Below, in pieces: positions 1 to 12,700 of a stretch of DNA of 64,000 nt (its first letter is position 1; every line of letters begins with the position of its first letter). A program made the translations under genes and the position numbers. The notes below the pieces were generated by a model. That model searched no databases. It worked only from the letters and a program-made list of their open reading frames with translations, and was not told the DNA's origin. This stretch comes from Volvox africanus (lineage: Eukaryota; Chlorophyta; Chlorophyceae; Chlamydomonadales; Volvocaceae): the NCBI GenBank assembly GCA_030268105.1, contig BSDZ01000004.1, positions 4,575,001 to 4,639,000 of the forward strand, written 5' to 3'.

Positions 1-11
1 GATTGTAATAC

Positions 12-270
12 TTGAGAGCCGCAAAGGTCTCTCAAGATGCTGAGAAGGTGCTTCTGCACCTTTATACATATCATGTTGGTGTGTTCCGTACATGTACGAC
101 TACTACAAAGATGTCCATACATGGTCCATTCCGGATGCTACCCATATACACCCCAGCATACTACAGTAGTAACACGTACGGCACACACAATCACAACAAC
201 TAAAGTTGCAAGAAGCACCTACTCAGCATCTCTACCGAGAGGCCTTTGCTTGCGCACTCAACTACTACGG
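12..270. repeat. MITE-like inverted-repeat element
   Basis: Bases 12-107 and the reverse complement of 158-270 are similar along their length. Shared blocks are TTGAG, GCAAAGG, CTCTC, GATGCTGAG, GGTGCTTCT and GTAC(G/A)TGT. They form two inverted arms around a loop of about 50 bp. Each arm also contains a small hairpin (AAGGTGC...GCACCTT). Single arms recur at about 42813-42915, 48838-48930 and, more diverged, 57187-57240. An inverted arrangement plus dispersed copies suggests a non-autonomous DNA transposon. No transposase is visible and I could not define a target-site duplication. It lies downstream of the last exon seen of the giant gene, inside its intron or 3' region. Confidence 0.6.
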
Positions 271-416
271 TACGTACCCGTATGAGCATCTGTATGCTGC
301 ACATGCACCCATGGTACGATATCATTATTTCCAGCAGCAGCCCCTCGCTTCAGTACTGTGTCTGGTACATACTAATAAGCCCAGCACATATATACATCAG
401 CCTATAGATCTAACCC

Positions 417-486
417 CTAAAAAACAATATAATATATCTATAATAATACATATATAATATAATAATATAATATATATATAATAAAA
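417..486. other. AT-rich low-complexity tract
   Basis: Almost pure A/T with TATAAT-like reiteration. It lies on the 3' side of the 579-706 exon of the giant gene, so probably intronic. No coding signal seen. Confidence 0.6.
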
Positions 487-578
487 CCTGTCATTAACAG
501 CCCAAGCCGCTTCATTCCCTTTTGATCGTTCACATACATCCAGCCATTAGTCCGTCTTCCATATATATTCGCACTCAC

Positions 579-706
579 CACGTAAGCCGGGTGAATCTGA
601 GAGAGATGAATTTATCGTAGACGCCCCAAGTAGGCTTGATCTCCCGTCCGTTGACAGTGATGCTGTACACGTCGCTCTTGCACAGCGGGTTGATCAAAAT
701 CTCCAG
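579..706 (-). CDS. Giant gene: C-terminal pherophorin-domain exon
   Basis: The acceptor CTGCAG ends at 707 and the donor GTGAGT starts at 578. The exon is 128 bp, entering in phase 0 and leaving in phase 2. It reads LEILINPLCKSDV, then SITVNG and LRFTRL. This fits the family block in which a hydrophobic strand leads into a cysteine and a T-V-N/G-G turn. The preceding exon ends in MDFAK, so the join gives the usual CC..MD.x.K-hydrophobic-hydrophobic-C order. The homologous exon of the gene at the right edge (63652-63779) has exactly the same length and phases. The next exon is not recognisable in 1-577. Confidence 0.8.
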
Positions 707-3700
707 CTGCAGCCCGGTATCAATAGAATAGCATACATACATATAAGTGGTTAATAAATGCATATGAGGGATGTAGTGCGTGTATGTATGCGTGTGCATG
801 TGTATGTGTTTGGAATGGCCAGCCATGCCCATGTGTATGTATGTAAGAGTATATATGTATGTAAGAGTACTTGAAATGACAAGTATTAAATCATGCTTTA
901 AGAAAGAGCTCGTAAGTTAACGTCAGGATTAGACATCCTAATCATTATCACGATACTACATTTATTCCCCCCTTAGCAGGGAGCGTCCCACACCCAAGCC
1001 AGATAGCCACTGACTTAGGTTGGGTTGGAATAATCCTCACGGCCTGATCTCGGGGTGCTTCAATTTCCAAGTATCAATTCCAAGGAGGAGAGTTAGAAGC
1101 CCTATTTATCAGCCGCGCAGTCACTTCCAAGTCGGAAGGGGAATTCGAATCCGCCCGGCCTAGTCTCGACACCAATTTGTTGTATCATGCTCTAAGACAG
1201 ACCTTTAAAGAGCTGAGGCAAGGTAGTATTTAGGGATTTCCATGCTCAGAGGGGGCGCAAAGGCCCCCTATCCTTTTTTGCCATCGTAAGTTTGTAACCA
1301 CCGTAATGGAAAAACCTCTTCCGTTACTTGACCTGTACCCGAAATCAGACCCACAGAAACGAAAAAATCACTGATGTTCATGTATGCGTGCGCATGTTTT
1401 CCGCTCCAGTGGAAGCGGGGTGAGATAAAACCAATGGAAACAAAACATGTGTAACAGGCGCAGTAGTAGGCGCAGATCTGTAGAAGATGAGTACGAGGGC
1501 TTGAAAGCGCACGCACGGCGGAATGACCACAAATACACCAGGAAAAATGAACTATTAATATTATGGTTGCGTATCCCGCCTCTTAGGCTGGCGTGTGTCA
1601 TAGAGAACCCCGCGGGTTTAAAATACACATTGAGTACGTGTACCTGATTGTTGGGGCCGCTAGGGTTCACTGGGTTCTTTGGCTTATTTAGCACATTTTC
1701 TCTTGCTCTCTGCTGCGGCCCTGGGCGCCAGCCCCTATTGGACCACATACTACCTTTATTTAGGTGGGTTTCTAGGCAATCCCGCACCTCACGGCCCCAC
1801 TTAGGGGCCATGGGTTCTCACGTCCTGAGCAAAGCATTCAATAGCCTTAGGGTCCTGCCAGCAAGGGTGGACAGAGGCCTTGCTAACCCTGCTGCTCATT
1901 CTTTCCCTGAGGGCCCCGCAGATCCTTTACCACCTCGGTTCTCATTAACAAGTAAGCTGTTGGCAGTCCGAATCATACTTGCATTCGCTGATAAGCAATC
2001 ATGGCACCCTAACTCTCAGGGCCATCTTAGGGTATGGAATGAACTCCTTAAAAGGCCTTCACTCAATCAACCATGCAATTTCACGTAATGCCTAATTGCA
2101 CCTAGGTACGGCGGCCATCCCATTCCAGTGCAGCCATTTGCAATAATAATGCCACCCCATTACGCCGAACGGACGCTTATCTTCATCCCTGACCTTTGCG
2201 AAGTCCATTCTGCAGCACGACGTCGAGTTGCCACTGCAAAGCATTCTTCTTATTGTCGTACACATGGCCGTGAGGGGTTTGTCGTACCGGTCGGTGACAT
2301 TCGATATGGCGATCGGACTCAACGCGAAGGGTGTACTTTCATTCGTCAAGGAGCATGGATGCGTCTGCGGACACCAAGGAGAAGGGTTAGGAAGCTACTT
2401 GGTTGCAACCAGGTGTGGTGCGTGCATTCGTCGATATTCATAACATAATGTTAGTAAAAAGAAAAGATCTCGATGCATGGCAGACACCGTAAGGGAACGC
2501 ACGAACCTTGACCAAGGGGGCCGGTGGCTGGGGTGGCGGCCGACTGATCGGCTCGAGGGGGAAGTAAGGCGCGTTCGGTGGCTGGCTAGGGGGTTCGGGA
2601 AGAAGAGGTGGCTCCGGAGGGGTAGACGGCGGGTCTGGTGGGGACGGCGGATGGGACGGCGGGCTGGGTGGCTGTGGCGGCGAGGGAGGGGGTGCAGGAG
2701 GTAAAGGGGGCGAGGGCGGAGCGGATGGAGGGACACGAGGAAGCCGTGGAAAGGCCGGTGGCTTAGGAGGCCGGGGTGGCGAGGGTGGGTGCAAAGGTGG
2801 TGATGGTGGGCTTGGGGGCAAGGGTGGCACGGATGGTGGTGAGGGAGGTAACGGTGGTAGAGGCGGGGGCAAGGGTGGCTGCGGCGGACTAGGAGGGCCT
2901 GGTGGTGGAAGCGGTGGCATCGGGGGCGATGGTGGCGGTGAGGGTGGTAGCGGTGGTGACGGGGGTGACGGTGGGGGACCTGGCGGGAACGGTGGTGATG
3001 GTGGGAACAGCGGTGGAGACGGTGGACGAGGGGGAGCTGACGGAGATGGAGGCGGGGACGGCGGGCTTGGTGGAGACGGTGGCGGCGAGGGTGGCGAGGG
3101 CGGAGGTGAAGGCGACGGCGGTGGGGAAGGTGGAAGCGGTGGGCTTGGTGGTTCCGGCGGGAGGGGCGGCGGTCTCGGAGGCTCGGGCGGCGGAGATGGT
3201 GGGGATGGTGGAGATGGCGGGCTTGGCGGCGACGTTGGTAAGACAGGTCGGAAGGGGGGCGCTGGTGGAGTCGGTTGTGGTGAGGGCGGCAACGGTGGTG
3301 AAGGCGGAGATGGGGGCGGGCTTGGGGGTGATGGCGGTGCGGGGGGTGAGGGAGGTGGTGAGGGAGGTGTGGGAGGACGAGGAGGAGGGAGTGGGGGAAG
3401 AGGTGGAGATGGAGGCCTTGGTGGAGATGGCGGAGAGAAAGGTGGAGTGGGCGGAAGTGGAGGTCGTGGTGGCGGGGAAGGCGGATCAGGAGGGAAGTCA
3501 GGCGGTGCGGGCCAGTCCGGAGGAGCATTTGGATCGGGTGGCAGCGGCGGTGGTGACGGTGGCAGTGGAGGTTTAGGAGGGCTCGGGGGAGGAGGTGATG
3601 GTGCTGGTGGTGACGGAGGTGGGGAGGGTGGTGATGGGGGAGAAGGGGGCAAGGGTGGAGGTGAAGGGGGTGATGGTGGCGGAGGTGGCTGTGGCGGTGG

Positions 3701-6700
3701 CGGTGGCGGTGGGGGTGGTGGGGGAGGTGGGGGCGGCGGGGGTGAGGGCGAGAAAGGTGGGCGATTATGCTGAGGAGGATGATAAAGCTTAGGAGGACGA
3801 TTAAATATAGGCCGAGGAGGTGGAGGCGGCGGAGGCGGAGGAGGTGGTGGAGGAGGAGGCGGTGGAGGACTAAAATACTCCGTCGGTACAGAGCTCTCAG
3901 GGAATGGTGGATGGTACAGAAACATAGGTAATGAGGGCGGGCTTAGTGGCTCCGGCGGCGGCGGCGGCGGCCTGGGCGGAGACGGTGGTGGCGGCGGCGG
4001 TGAGGGAGGGGGCGACGGTGACGGCGGGGGCGACGGAGGAAGTGGCGGGCTCGGAGGGTCAGGGGGTGGTGGGGGTGGGCTTGGGGGTGAGGGTGGGGGT
4101 GAGGGCGGCGGGGGAGGGGAAGGCGGGGATGGGGGCGGGGACGGGGGCGAAGGCGGGCTGGGCGGAGGGGAAGGTGGCGATGGCGGGCTCGGTGGGGATG
4201 GCGGCCACGGCGGCGGGGACGGCGGGCTTGGCGGAGACGGTGGCGGCGAGGGTGGCGAGGGCGGAGGCGGCGGCGACGGCGGGGGGGAAGGCGGAAGCGG
4301 TGGGCTCGGTGGCTCCGGCGGCGGCGGCGGCGGGCTGGGAGGCTCGGGCGGTGGCGACGGTGGCGGGGGTGGGGATGGCGGGGATGGTGGCGGCGACGGC
4401 GGGGAAGGCGGGCTGGGTGGCGGAGAGGGCGGCGATGGGGGGCTCGGTGGCGAGGGCGGGGGAGATGGCGGGCTAGGCGGAGAGGGTGGAGAGGGTGGTG
4501 GAGACGGCGGCCTGGGCGGAGACGGTGGTGGCGGCGGCGGTGAGGGAGGGGGCGACGGTGACGGCGGGGGCGACGGAGGAAGTGGCGGGCTCGGAGGGTC
4601 AGGGGGTGGTGGGGGTGGGCTTGGGGGTGAGGGTGGGGGTGAGGGCGGCGGGGGAGGGGAAGGCGGGGATGGGGGCGGGGACGGGGGCGAAGGCGGGCTG
4701 GGCGGAGGGGAAGGTGGCGATGGCGGGCTCGGTGGGGATGGCGGCCACGGCGGCGGGGACGGCGGGCTTGGCGGAGACGGTGGCGGCGAGGGTGGCGAGG
4801 GCGGAGGCGGCGGCGACGGCGGGGGGGAAGGCGGAAGCGGTGGGCTCGGTGGCTCCGGCGGCGGCGGCGGCGGGCTGGGAGGCTCGGGCGGTGGCGACGG
4901 TGGCGGGGGTGGGGATGGCGGGGATGGTGGCGGCGACGGCGGGGAAGGCGGGCTGGGTGGCGGAGAGGGCGGCGATGGGGGGCTCGGTGGCGAGGGCGGG
5001 GGAGATGGCGGGCTAGGCGGAGAGGGTGGAGAGGGTGGTGGAGACGGCGGCCTGGGCGGAGACGGTGGTGGCGGCGGCGGTGAGGGAGGGGGCGACGGTG
5101 ACGGCGGGGGCGACGGAGGAAGTGGCGGGCTCGGAGGGTCAGGGGGTGGTGGGGGTGGGCTTGGGGGTGAGGGTGGGGGTGAGGGCGGCGGGGGAGGGGA
5201 AGGCGGGGATGGGGGCGGGGACGGGGGCGAAGGCGGGCTGGGCGGAGGGGAAGGTGGCGATGGCGGGCTCGGTGGGGATGGCGGCGGCGGCGGCGGGGAC
5301 GGCGGGCTTGGCGGAGACGGTGGCGGCGAGGGTGGCGAGGGCGGAGGCGGCGGCGACGGCGGGGGGGAAGGCGGAAGCGGTGGGCTCGGTGGCTCCGGCG
5401 GCGGCGGCGGCGGGCTGGGAGGCTCGGGCGGTGGCGACGGTGGCGGGGGTGGGGATGGCGGGGATGGTGGCGGCGACGGCGGGGAAGGCGGGCTGGGTGG
5501 CGGAGAGGGCGGCGATGGGGGGCTCGGTGGCGAGGGCGGGGGAGATGGCGGGCTAGGCGGAGAGGGTGGAGAGGGTGGTGGAGACGGCGGCCTGGGCGGA
5601 GACGGTGGTGGCGGCGGCGGTGAGGGAGGGGGCGACGGTGACGGCGGGGGCGACGGAGGAAGTGGCGGGCTCGGAGGGTCAGGGGGTGGTGGGGGTGGGC
5701 TTGGGGGTGAGGGTGGGGGTGAGGGCGGCGGGGGAGGGGAAGGCGGGGATGGGGGCGGGGACGGGGGCGAAGGCGGGCTGGGCGGAGGGGAAGGTGGCGA
5801 TGGCGGGCTCGGTGGGGATGGCGGCCACGGCGGCGGGGACGGCGGGCTTGGCGGAGACGGTGGCGGCGAGGGTGGCGAGGGCGGAGGCGGCGGCGACGGC
5901 GGGGGGGAAGGCGGAAGCGGTGGGCTCGGTGGCTCCGGCGGCGGCGGCGGCGGGCTGGGAGGCTCGGGCGGTGGCGACGGTGGCGGGGGTGGGGATGGCG
6001 GGGATGGTGGCGGCGACGGCGGGGAAGGCGGGCTGGGTGGCGGAGAGGGCGGCGATGGGGGGCTCGGTGGCGAGGGCGGGGGAGATGGCGGGCTAGGCGG
6101 AGAGGGTGGAGAGGGTGGTGGAGACGGCGGCCTGGGCGGAGACGGTGGTGGCGGCGGCGGTGAGGGAGGGGGCGACGGTGACGGCGGGGGCGACGGAGGA
6201 AGTGGCGGGCTCGGAGGGTCAGGGGGTGGTGGGGGTGGGCTTGGGGGTGAGGGTGGGGGTGAGGGCGGCGGGGGAGGGGAAGGCGGGGATGGGGGCGGGG
6301 ACGGGGGCGAAGGCGGGCTGGGCGGAGGGGAAGGTGGCGATGGCGGGCTCGGTGGGGATGGCGGCGGCGGCGGCGGGGACGGCGGGCTTGGCGGAGACGG
6401 TGGCGGCGAGGGTGGCGAGGGCGGAGGCGGCGGCGACGGCGGGGGGGAAGGCGGAAGCGGTGGGCTCGGTGGCTCCGGCGGAGGCGGCGGCGGGCTGGGA
6501 GGCTCGGGCGGTGGCGACGGTGGCGGGGGTGGGGATGGCGGGGATGGTGGCGGCGACGGCGGGGAAGGCGGGCTGGGTGGCGGAGAGGGCGGCGATGGGG
6601 GGCTCGGTGGCGAGGGCGGGGGAGATGGCGGGCTAGGCGGAGAGGGTGGAGAGGGTGGTGGAGACGGCGGCCTGGGCGGAGACGGTGGGGGCGGCGGCGG

Positions 6701-9700
6701 TGAGGGAGGGGGCGACGGTGACGGCGGGGGCGACGGAGGAAGTGGCGGGCTCGGAGGGTCAGGGGGTGGTGGGGGTGGGCTTGGGGGTGAGGGTGGGGGT
6801 GAGGGCGGCGGGGGAGGGGAAGGCGGGGATGGGGGCGGGGACGGGGGCGAAGGCGGGCTGGGCGGAGGGGCAGGTGGCGATGGCGGGCTCGGTGGGGATG
6901 GCGGCGGCGGCGGCGGGGACGGCGGGCTTGGCGGAGACGGTGGCGGCGAGGGTGGCGAGGGCGGAGGCGGCGGCGACGGCGGGGGGGAAGGAGGAAGCGG
7001 TGGGCTCGGTGGCTCCGGCGGCGGCGGCGGCGGGCTGGGAGGCTCGGGCGGTGGCGACGGTGGCGGGGGTGGGGATGGCGGGGATGGTGGCGGCGACGGC
7101 GGGGAAGGCGGGCTGGGTGGCGGAGAGGGCGGCGATGGGGGGCTCGGTGGCGAGGGCGGGGGAGATGGCGGGCTAGGCGGAGAGGGTGGAGAGGGTGGTG
7201 GAGACGGCGGCCTGGGCGGAGACGGTGGTGGCGGCGGCGGTGAGGGAAGTGGCGGGCTCGGAGGGTCAGGGGGTGGTGGGGGTGGGCTTAGGGGTGAGGG
7301 TGGGGATGAGGGCGGCGGGGGAGGGGAAGGCGGGGATGGGGGCGGGGACGGGGGCGAAGGCGGGCTGGGCGGAGGGGAAGGTGGCGATGGCGGGCTTGGT
7401 GGGGATGGCGGCGACGGCGGGGGGGACGGCGGGCTTGGCGGAGACGGTGGCGGCGAGGGTGGCGAGGGCGGAGGCGGCGGCGACGGCGGGGGGGAAGGCG
7501 GAAGCGGTGGGCTCGGTGGCTCCGGCGGCGGCGGCGGCGGGCTGGGAGGCTCGGGCGGTGGCGACGGTGGCGGGGGTGGGGATGGCCGGGATGGTGGCGG
7601 CGACGGCGGGGAAGGCGGGCTGGGTGGCGGAGAGGGCGGCGATGGGGGGCTCGGTGGCGAGGGCGGGGGAGATGGCGGGCTAGGCGGAGAGGGTGGAGAG
7701 GGTGGTGGAGACGGCCACCTGGGCGGAGACGATGGGGGCGGCGGCGGTGAGGGAGGGGGCGACGGTGACGGCGGGGGCGACGGAGGAAGTGGCGGGCTCG
7801 GAGGGTCAGGGGGTGGTGGGGGTGGGCTTGGGGGTGAGGGTGGGGGTGAGGGCGGCGGGGGAGGGGAAGGCGGGGATGGGGGCGGGGACGGCGGGCTTGG
7901 CGGAGACGGTGGCGGCGAGGGTGGCGAGGGCGGAGGCGGCGGCGACGGCGGGGGGGAAGGCGGAAGCGGTGGGCTCGGTGGCTCCGGCGGCGGCGGCGGC
8001 GGGCTGGGAGGCTCGGGCGGTGGCGACGGTGGCGGGGGTGGGAATGGCGGGGATGGTGGCGGCGACGGCGGGGAAGGCGGGCTGGGTGGCGGAGAGGGCG
8101 GCGATGGGGGGCTCGGTGGCGAGGGCGGGGGAGATGGCGGGCTAGGCGGAGAGGGTGGAGAGGGTGGTGGAGACGGCGGCCTGGGCGGAGACGGTGGGGG
8201 CGGCGGCGGTGAGGGAGGGGGCGACGGTGACGGCGGGGGCGACGGAGGAAGTGGCGGGCTCGGAGGGTCAGGGGGTGGTGGGGGTGGGCTTGGGGGTGAG
8301 GGTGGGGGTGAGGGCGGCGGGGGAGGGGAAGGCGGGGATGGGGGCGGGGACGGGGGCGAAGGCGGGCTGGGCGGAGGGGAAGGTGGCGATGGCGGGCTCG
8401 GTGGGGATGGCGGCGACGGCGGGGGGGACGGCGGGCTTGGCGGAGACGGTGGCGGCGAGGGTGGCGAGGGCGGAGGCGGCGGCGACGGCGGGGGGGAAGG
8501 CGGAAGCGGTGGGCTCGGTGGCTCCGGCGGCGGCGGCGGCGGGCTGGGAGGCTCGGGCGGTGGCGACGGTGGCGGGGGTGGGGATGGCCGGGATGGTGGC
8601 GGCGACGGCGGGGAAGGCGGGCTGGGTGGCGGAGAGGGCGGCGATGGGGGGCTCGGTGGCGAGGGCGGGGGAGATGGCGGGCTAGGCGGAGAGGGTGGAG
8701 AGGGTGGTGGAGACGGCCACCTGGGCGGAGACGATGGGGGCGGCGGCGGTGAGGGAGGGGGCGACGGTGACGGCGGGGGCGACGGAGGAAGTGGCGGGCT
8801 CGGAGGGTCAGGGGGTGGTGGGGGTGGGCTTGGGGGTGAGGGTGGGGGTGAGGGCGGCGGGGGAGGGGAAGGCGGGGATGGGGGCGGGGACGGCGGGCTT
8901 GGCGGAGACGGTGGCGGCGAGGGTGGCGAGGGCGGAGGCGGCGGCGACGGCGGGGGGGAAGGCGGAAGCGGTGGGCTCGGTGGCTCCGGCGGCGGCGGCG
9001 GCGGGCTGGGAGGCTCGGGCGGTGGCGACGGTGGCGGGGGTGGGGATGGCGGGGATGGTGGCGGCGACGGCGGGGAAGGCGGGCTGGGTGGCGGAGAGGG
9101 CGGCGATGGGGGGCTCGGTGGCGAGGGCGGGGGAGATGGCGGGCTAGGCGGAGAGGGTGGAGAGGGTGGTGGAGACGGCGGCCTGGGCGGAGACGGTGGT
9201 GGCGGCGGCGGTGAGGGAGGGGGCGACGGTGACGGCGGGGGCGACGGGGGAAGTGGCGGGCTCGGAGGGTCAGGGGGTGGTGGGGGTGGGCTTGGGGGTG
9301 TTGGTGGGGGTGAGGGCGGCGGGGGAGGGGAAGGCGGGGATGGGGGCGGGGACGGGGGCGAAGGCGGGCTGGGCGGAGGGGCAGGTGGCGATGGCGGGCT
9401 CGGTGGGGATGGCGGCCACGGCGGCGGGGACGGCGGGCTTGGCGGAGACGGTGGCGGCGAGGGTGGCGAGGGCGGAGGCGGCGGCGACGGCGGGGGGGAA
9501 GGCGGAAGCGGTGGGCTCGGTGGCTCCGGCGGAGGCGGGGGCGGGCTGGGAGGCTCGGGCGGTGGCGACGGTGGCGGGGGTGGGGATGGCGGGGATGGTG
9601 GCGGCGACGGCGGGGAAGGCGGGCTGGGTGGCGGAGAGGGCGGCGATGGAGGGCTCGGTGGCGAGGGCGGAGGAGATGGCGGGCTAGGCGGAGAGGGTGG

Positions 9701-12700
9701 AGAGGGTGGTGGAGACGGCGGCCTGGGCGGAGACGGTGGGGGCGGCGGCGGTGAGGGAGGGGGCGACGGTGACGGCGGGGGCGACGGGGGAAGTGGCGGG
9801 CTCGGAGGGTCAGGGGGTGGTGGGGGTGGGCTTGGGGGTGAGGGTGGGGGTGAGGGCGGCTGGGGAGGGGAAGGCGGGGACGGGGGCGAAGGCGGGCTGG
9901 GCGGAGGGGAAGGTGGCGATGGCGGGCTCGGTGGGGATGGCGGCGACGGCGGCGGGGACGGCGGGCTTGGCGGAGACGGTGGCGGCGAGGGTGGCGAGGG
10001 CGGAGGCGGCGGCGACGGCGGGGGGGAAGGCGGAAGCGGTGGGCTCGGTGGCTCCGGCGGAGGCGGCGGCGGGCTGGGAGGCTCGGGCGGTGGCAACGGC
10101 GGCGGGGGTGGGGATGGCGGGGATGGTGGCGGCGACGGCGGGGAAGGCGGGCTGGGTGGCGGAGAGGGCGGCGATGGGGGGCTCGGTGGCGAGGGCGGGG
10201 GAGATGGCGGGCTATGCGGAGAGGGTGGAGAGGGTGGTGGAGACGGCGGCCTGGGCGGAGACGGTGGTGGCGGCGGCGGTGAGGGAGGGGGCGACGGTGA
10301 CGGCGGGGGCGACGGAGGAAGTGGCGGGCTCGGAGGGTCAGGGGGTGGTGGGGGTGGGCTTGGGGGTGAGGGTGGGGGTGAGGGCGGCGGGGGAGGGGAA
10401 GGCGGGGATGGGGGCGGGGACGGGGGCGAAGGCGGGCTGGGCGGAGGGGAAGGTGGCGATGGCGGGCTCGGTGGGGATGGCGGCGACGGCGGCGGGGACG
10501 GCGGGCTTGGCGGAGACGGTGGCGGCGAGGGTGGCGAGGGCGGAGGCGGCGGCGACGGCGGGGGGGAAGGCGGAAGCGGTGGGCTCGGTGGCTCCGGCGG
10601 AGGCGGCGGCGGGCTGGGAGGCTCGGGCGGTGGCGACGGTGGCGGGGGTGGGGATGGCGGGGATGGTGGCGGCGACGGCGGGGAAGGCGGGCTGGGTGGC
10701 GGAGAGGGCGGCGATGGGGGGCTCGGTGGCGAGGGCGGGGGAGATGGCGGGCTAGGCGGAGAGGGTGGAGAGGGTGGTGGAGACGGCGGCCTGGGCGGAG
10801 ACGGTGGGGGCGGCGGCGGTGAGGGAGGGGGCGACGGTGACGGCGGGGGCGACGGAGGAAGTGGCGGGCTCGGAGGGTCAGGGGGTGGTGGGGGTGGGCT
10901 TGGGGGTGAGGGTGGGGGTGAGGGCGGCGGGGGAGGGGAAGGCGGGGATGGGGGCGGGGACGGCGGGCTTGGCGGAGACGGTGGCGGCGAGGGTGGCGAG
11001 GGCGGAGGCGGCGGCGACGGCGGGGGGGAAGGCGGAAGCGGTGGGCTCGGTGGCTCCGGCGGCGGCGGCGGCGGGCTGGGAGGCTCGGGCGGTGGCGACG
11101 GTGGCGGGGGTGGGGATGGCGGGGATGGTGGCGGCGACGGCGGGGAAGGCGGGCTGGGTGGCGGAGAGGGCGGCGATGGGGGGCTCGGTGGCGAGGGCAA
11201 GGGAGAAGGCGGGCTAGGCGGAGAGGGTGGAGAGGGTGGTGGAGACGGCGGCCTGGGCGGAGACGGTGGGGGCGGCGGCGGTGAGGGAGGGGGCGACGGT
11301 GACGGCGGGGGCGACGGGGGAAGTGGCGGGCTCGGAGGGTCAGGGGGTGGTGGGGGTGGGCTTGGGGGTGAGGGTGGGGGTGAGGGCGGCGGGGGAGGGG
11401 AAGGCGGGGATGGGGGCGGGGACGGGGGCGAAGGCGGGCTGGGCGGAGGGGAAGGTGGCGATGGCGGGCTCGGTGGGGATGGCGGCGACGGCGGCGGGGA
11501 CGGCGGGCTTGGCGGAGACGGTGGCGGCGAGGGTGGCGAGGGCGGAGGCGGCGGCGACGGCGGGGGGGAAGGCGGAAGCGGTGGGCTCGGTGGCTCCGGC
11601 GGAGGCGGCGGCGGGCTGGGAGGCTCGGGCGGTGGCGACGGTGGCGGGGGTGGGGATGGCGGGGATGGTGGCGGCGACGGCGGGGAAGGCGGGCTGGGTG
11701 GCGGAGAGGGCGGCGATGGGGGGCTCGGTGGCGAGGGCGGGGGAGATGGCGGGCTAGGCGGAGAGGGTGGAGAGGGTGGTGGAGACGGCGGCCTGGGCGG
11801 AGACGGTGGGGGCGGCGGCGGTGAGGGAGGGGGCGACGGTGACGGCGGGGGCGACGGGGGAAGTGGCGGGCTCGGAGGGTCAGGGGGTGGTGGGGGTGGG
11901 CTTGGGGGTGAGGGTGGGGGTGAGGGCGGCGGGGGAGGGGAAGGCGGGGATGGGGGCGGGGACGGGGGCGAAGGCGGGCTGGGCGGAGGGGCAGGTGGCG
12001 ATGGCGGGCTCGGAGGGGATGGCGGCCACGGCGGCGGGGACGGCGGGCTTGGCGGAGACGGTGGTGGCGAGGGTGGCGAGGGCGGAGGCGGCGGCGACGG
12101 CGGGGGGGAAGGCGGAAGCGGTGGGCTCGGTGGCTCCGGCGGCGGCGGCGGCGGGCTGGGAGGCTCGGGCGGTGGCGACGGTGGCGGGGGTGGGGATGGC
12201 GGGGATGGTGGCGGCGACGGCGGGGAAGGCGGGCTGGGTGGCGGAGAGGGCGGCGATGGGGGGCTCGGTGGCGAGGGCAAGGGAGAAGGCGGGCTAGGCG
12301 GAGAGGGTGGAGAGGGTGGTGGAGACGGCGGCCTGGGCGGAGACGGTGGGGGCGGCGGCGGTGAGGGAGGGGGCGACGGTGACGGCGGGGGCGACGGGGG
12401 AAGTGGCGGGCTCGGAGGGTCAGGGGGTGGTGGGGGTGGGCTTGGGGGTGAGGGTGGGGGTGAGGGCGGCTGGGGAGGGGAAGGCGGGGATGGGGGCGGG
12501 GACGGGGGCGAAGGCGGGCTGGGCGGAGGGGCAGGTGGCGATGGCGGGCTCGGTGGGGATGGCGGCGACGGCGGCGGGGACGGCGGGCTTGGCGGAGACG
12601 GTGGTGGCGAGGGTGGCGAGGGCGGAGGCGGCGGCGACGGCGGGGGGGAAGGCGGAAGCGGTGGGCTCGGTGGCTCCGGCGGAGGCGGCGGCGGGCTGGG

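Noticed and set aside
1120..1200. tRNA or tRNA-derived SINE suggested by TTCGAATCC
   Set aside because: No A box, cloverleaf or poly-A/T tail could be found. I see no tRNA or rRNA gene anywhere in the window.
1648..2088. 147-codon plus-strand frame
   Set aside because: It lies inside the giant gene's long intron and has no domain, splice partner or protein-like composition.
2395..3528. Minus-strand His/Arg/Pro-rich frame of 377 residues
   Set aside because: An out-of-frame reading of the proline-rich tail of the giant exon.
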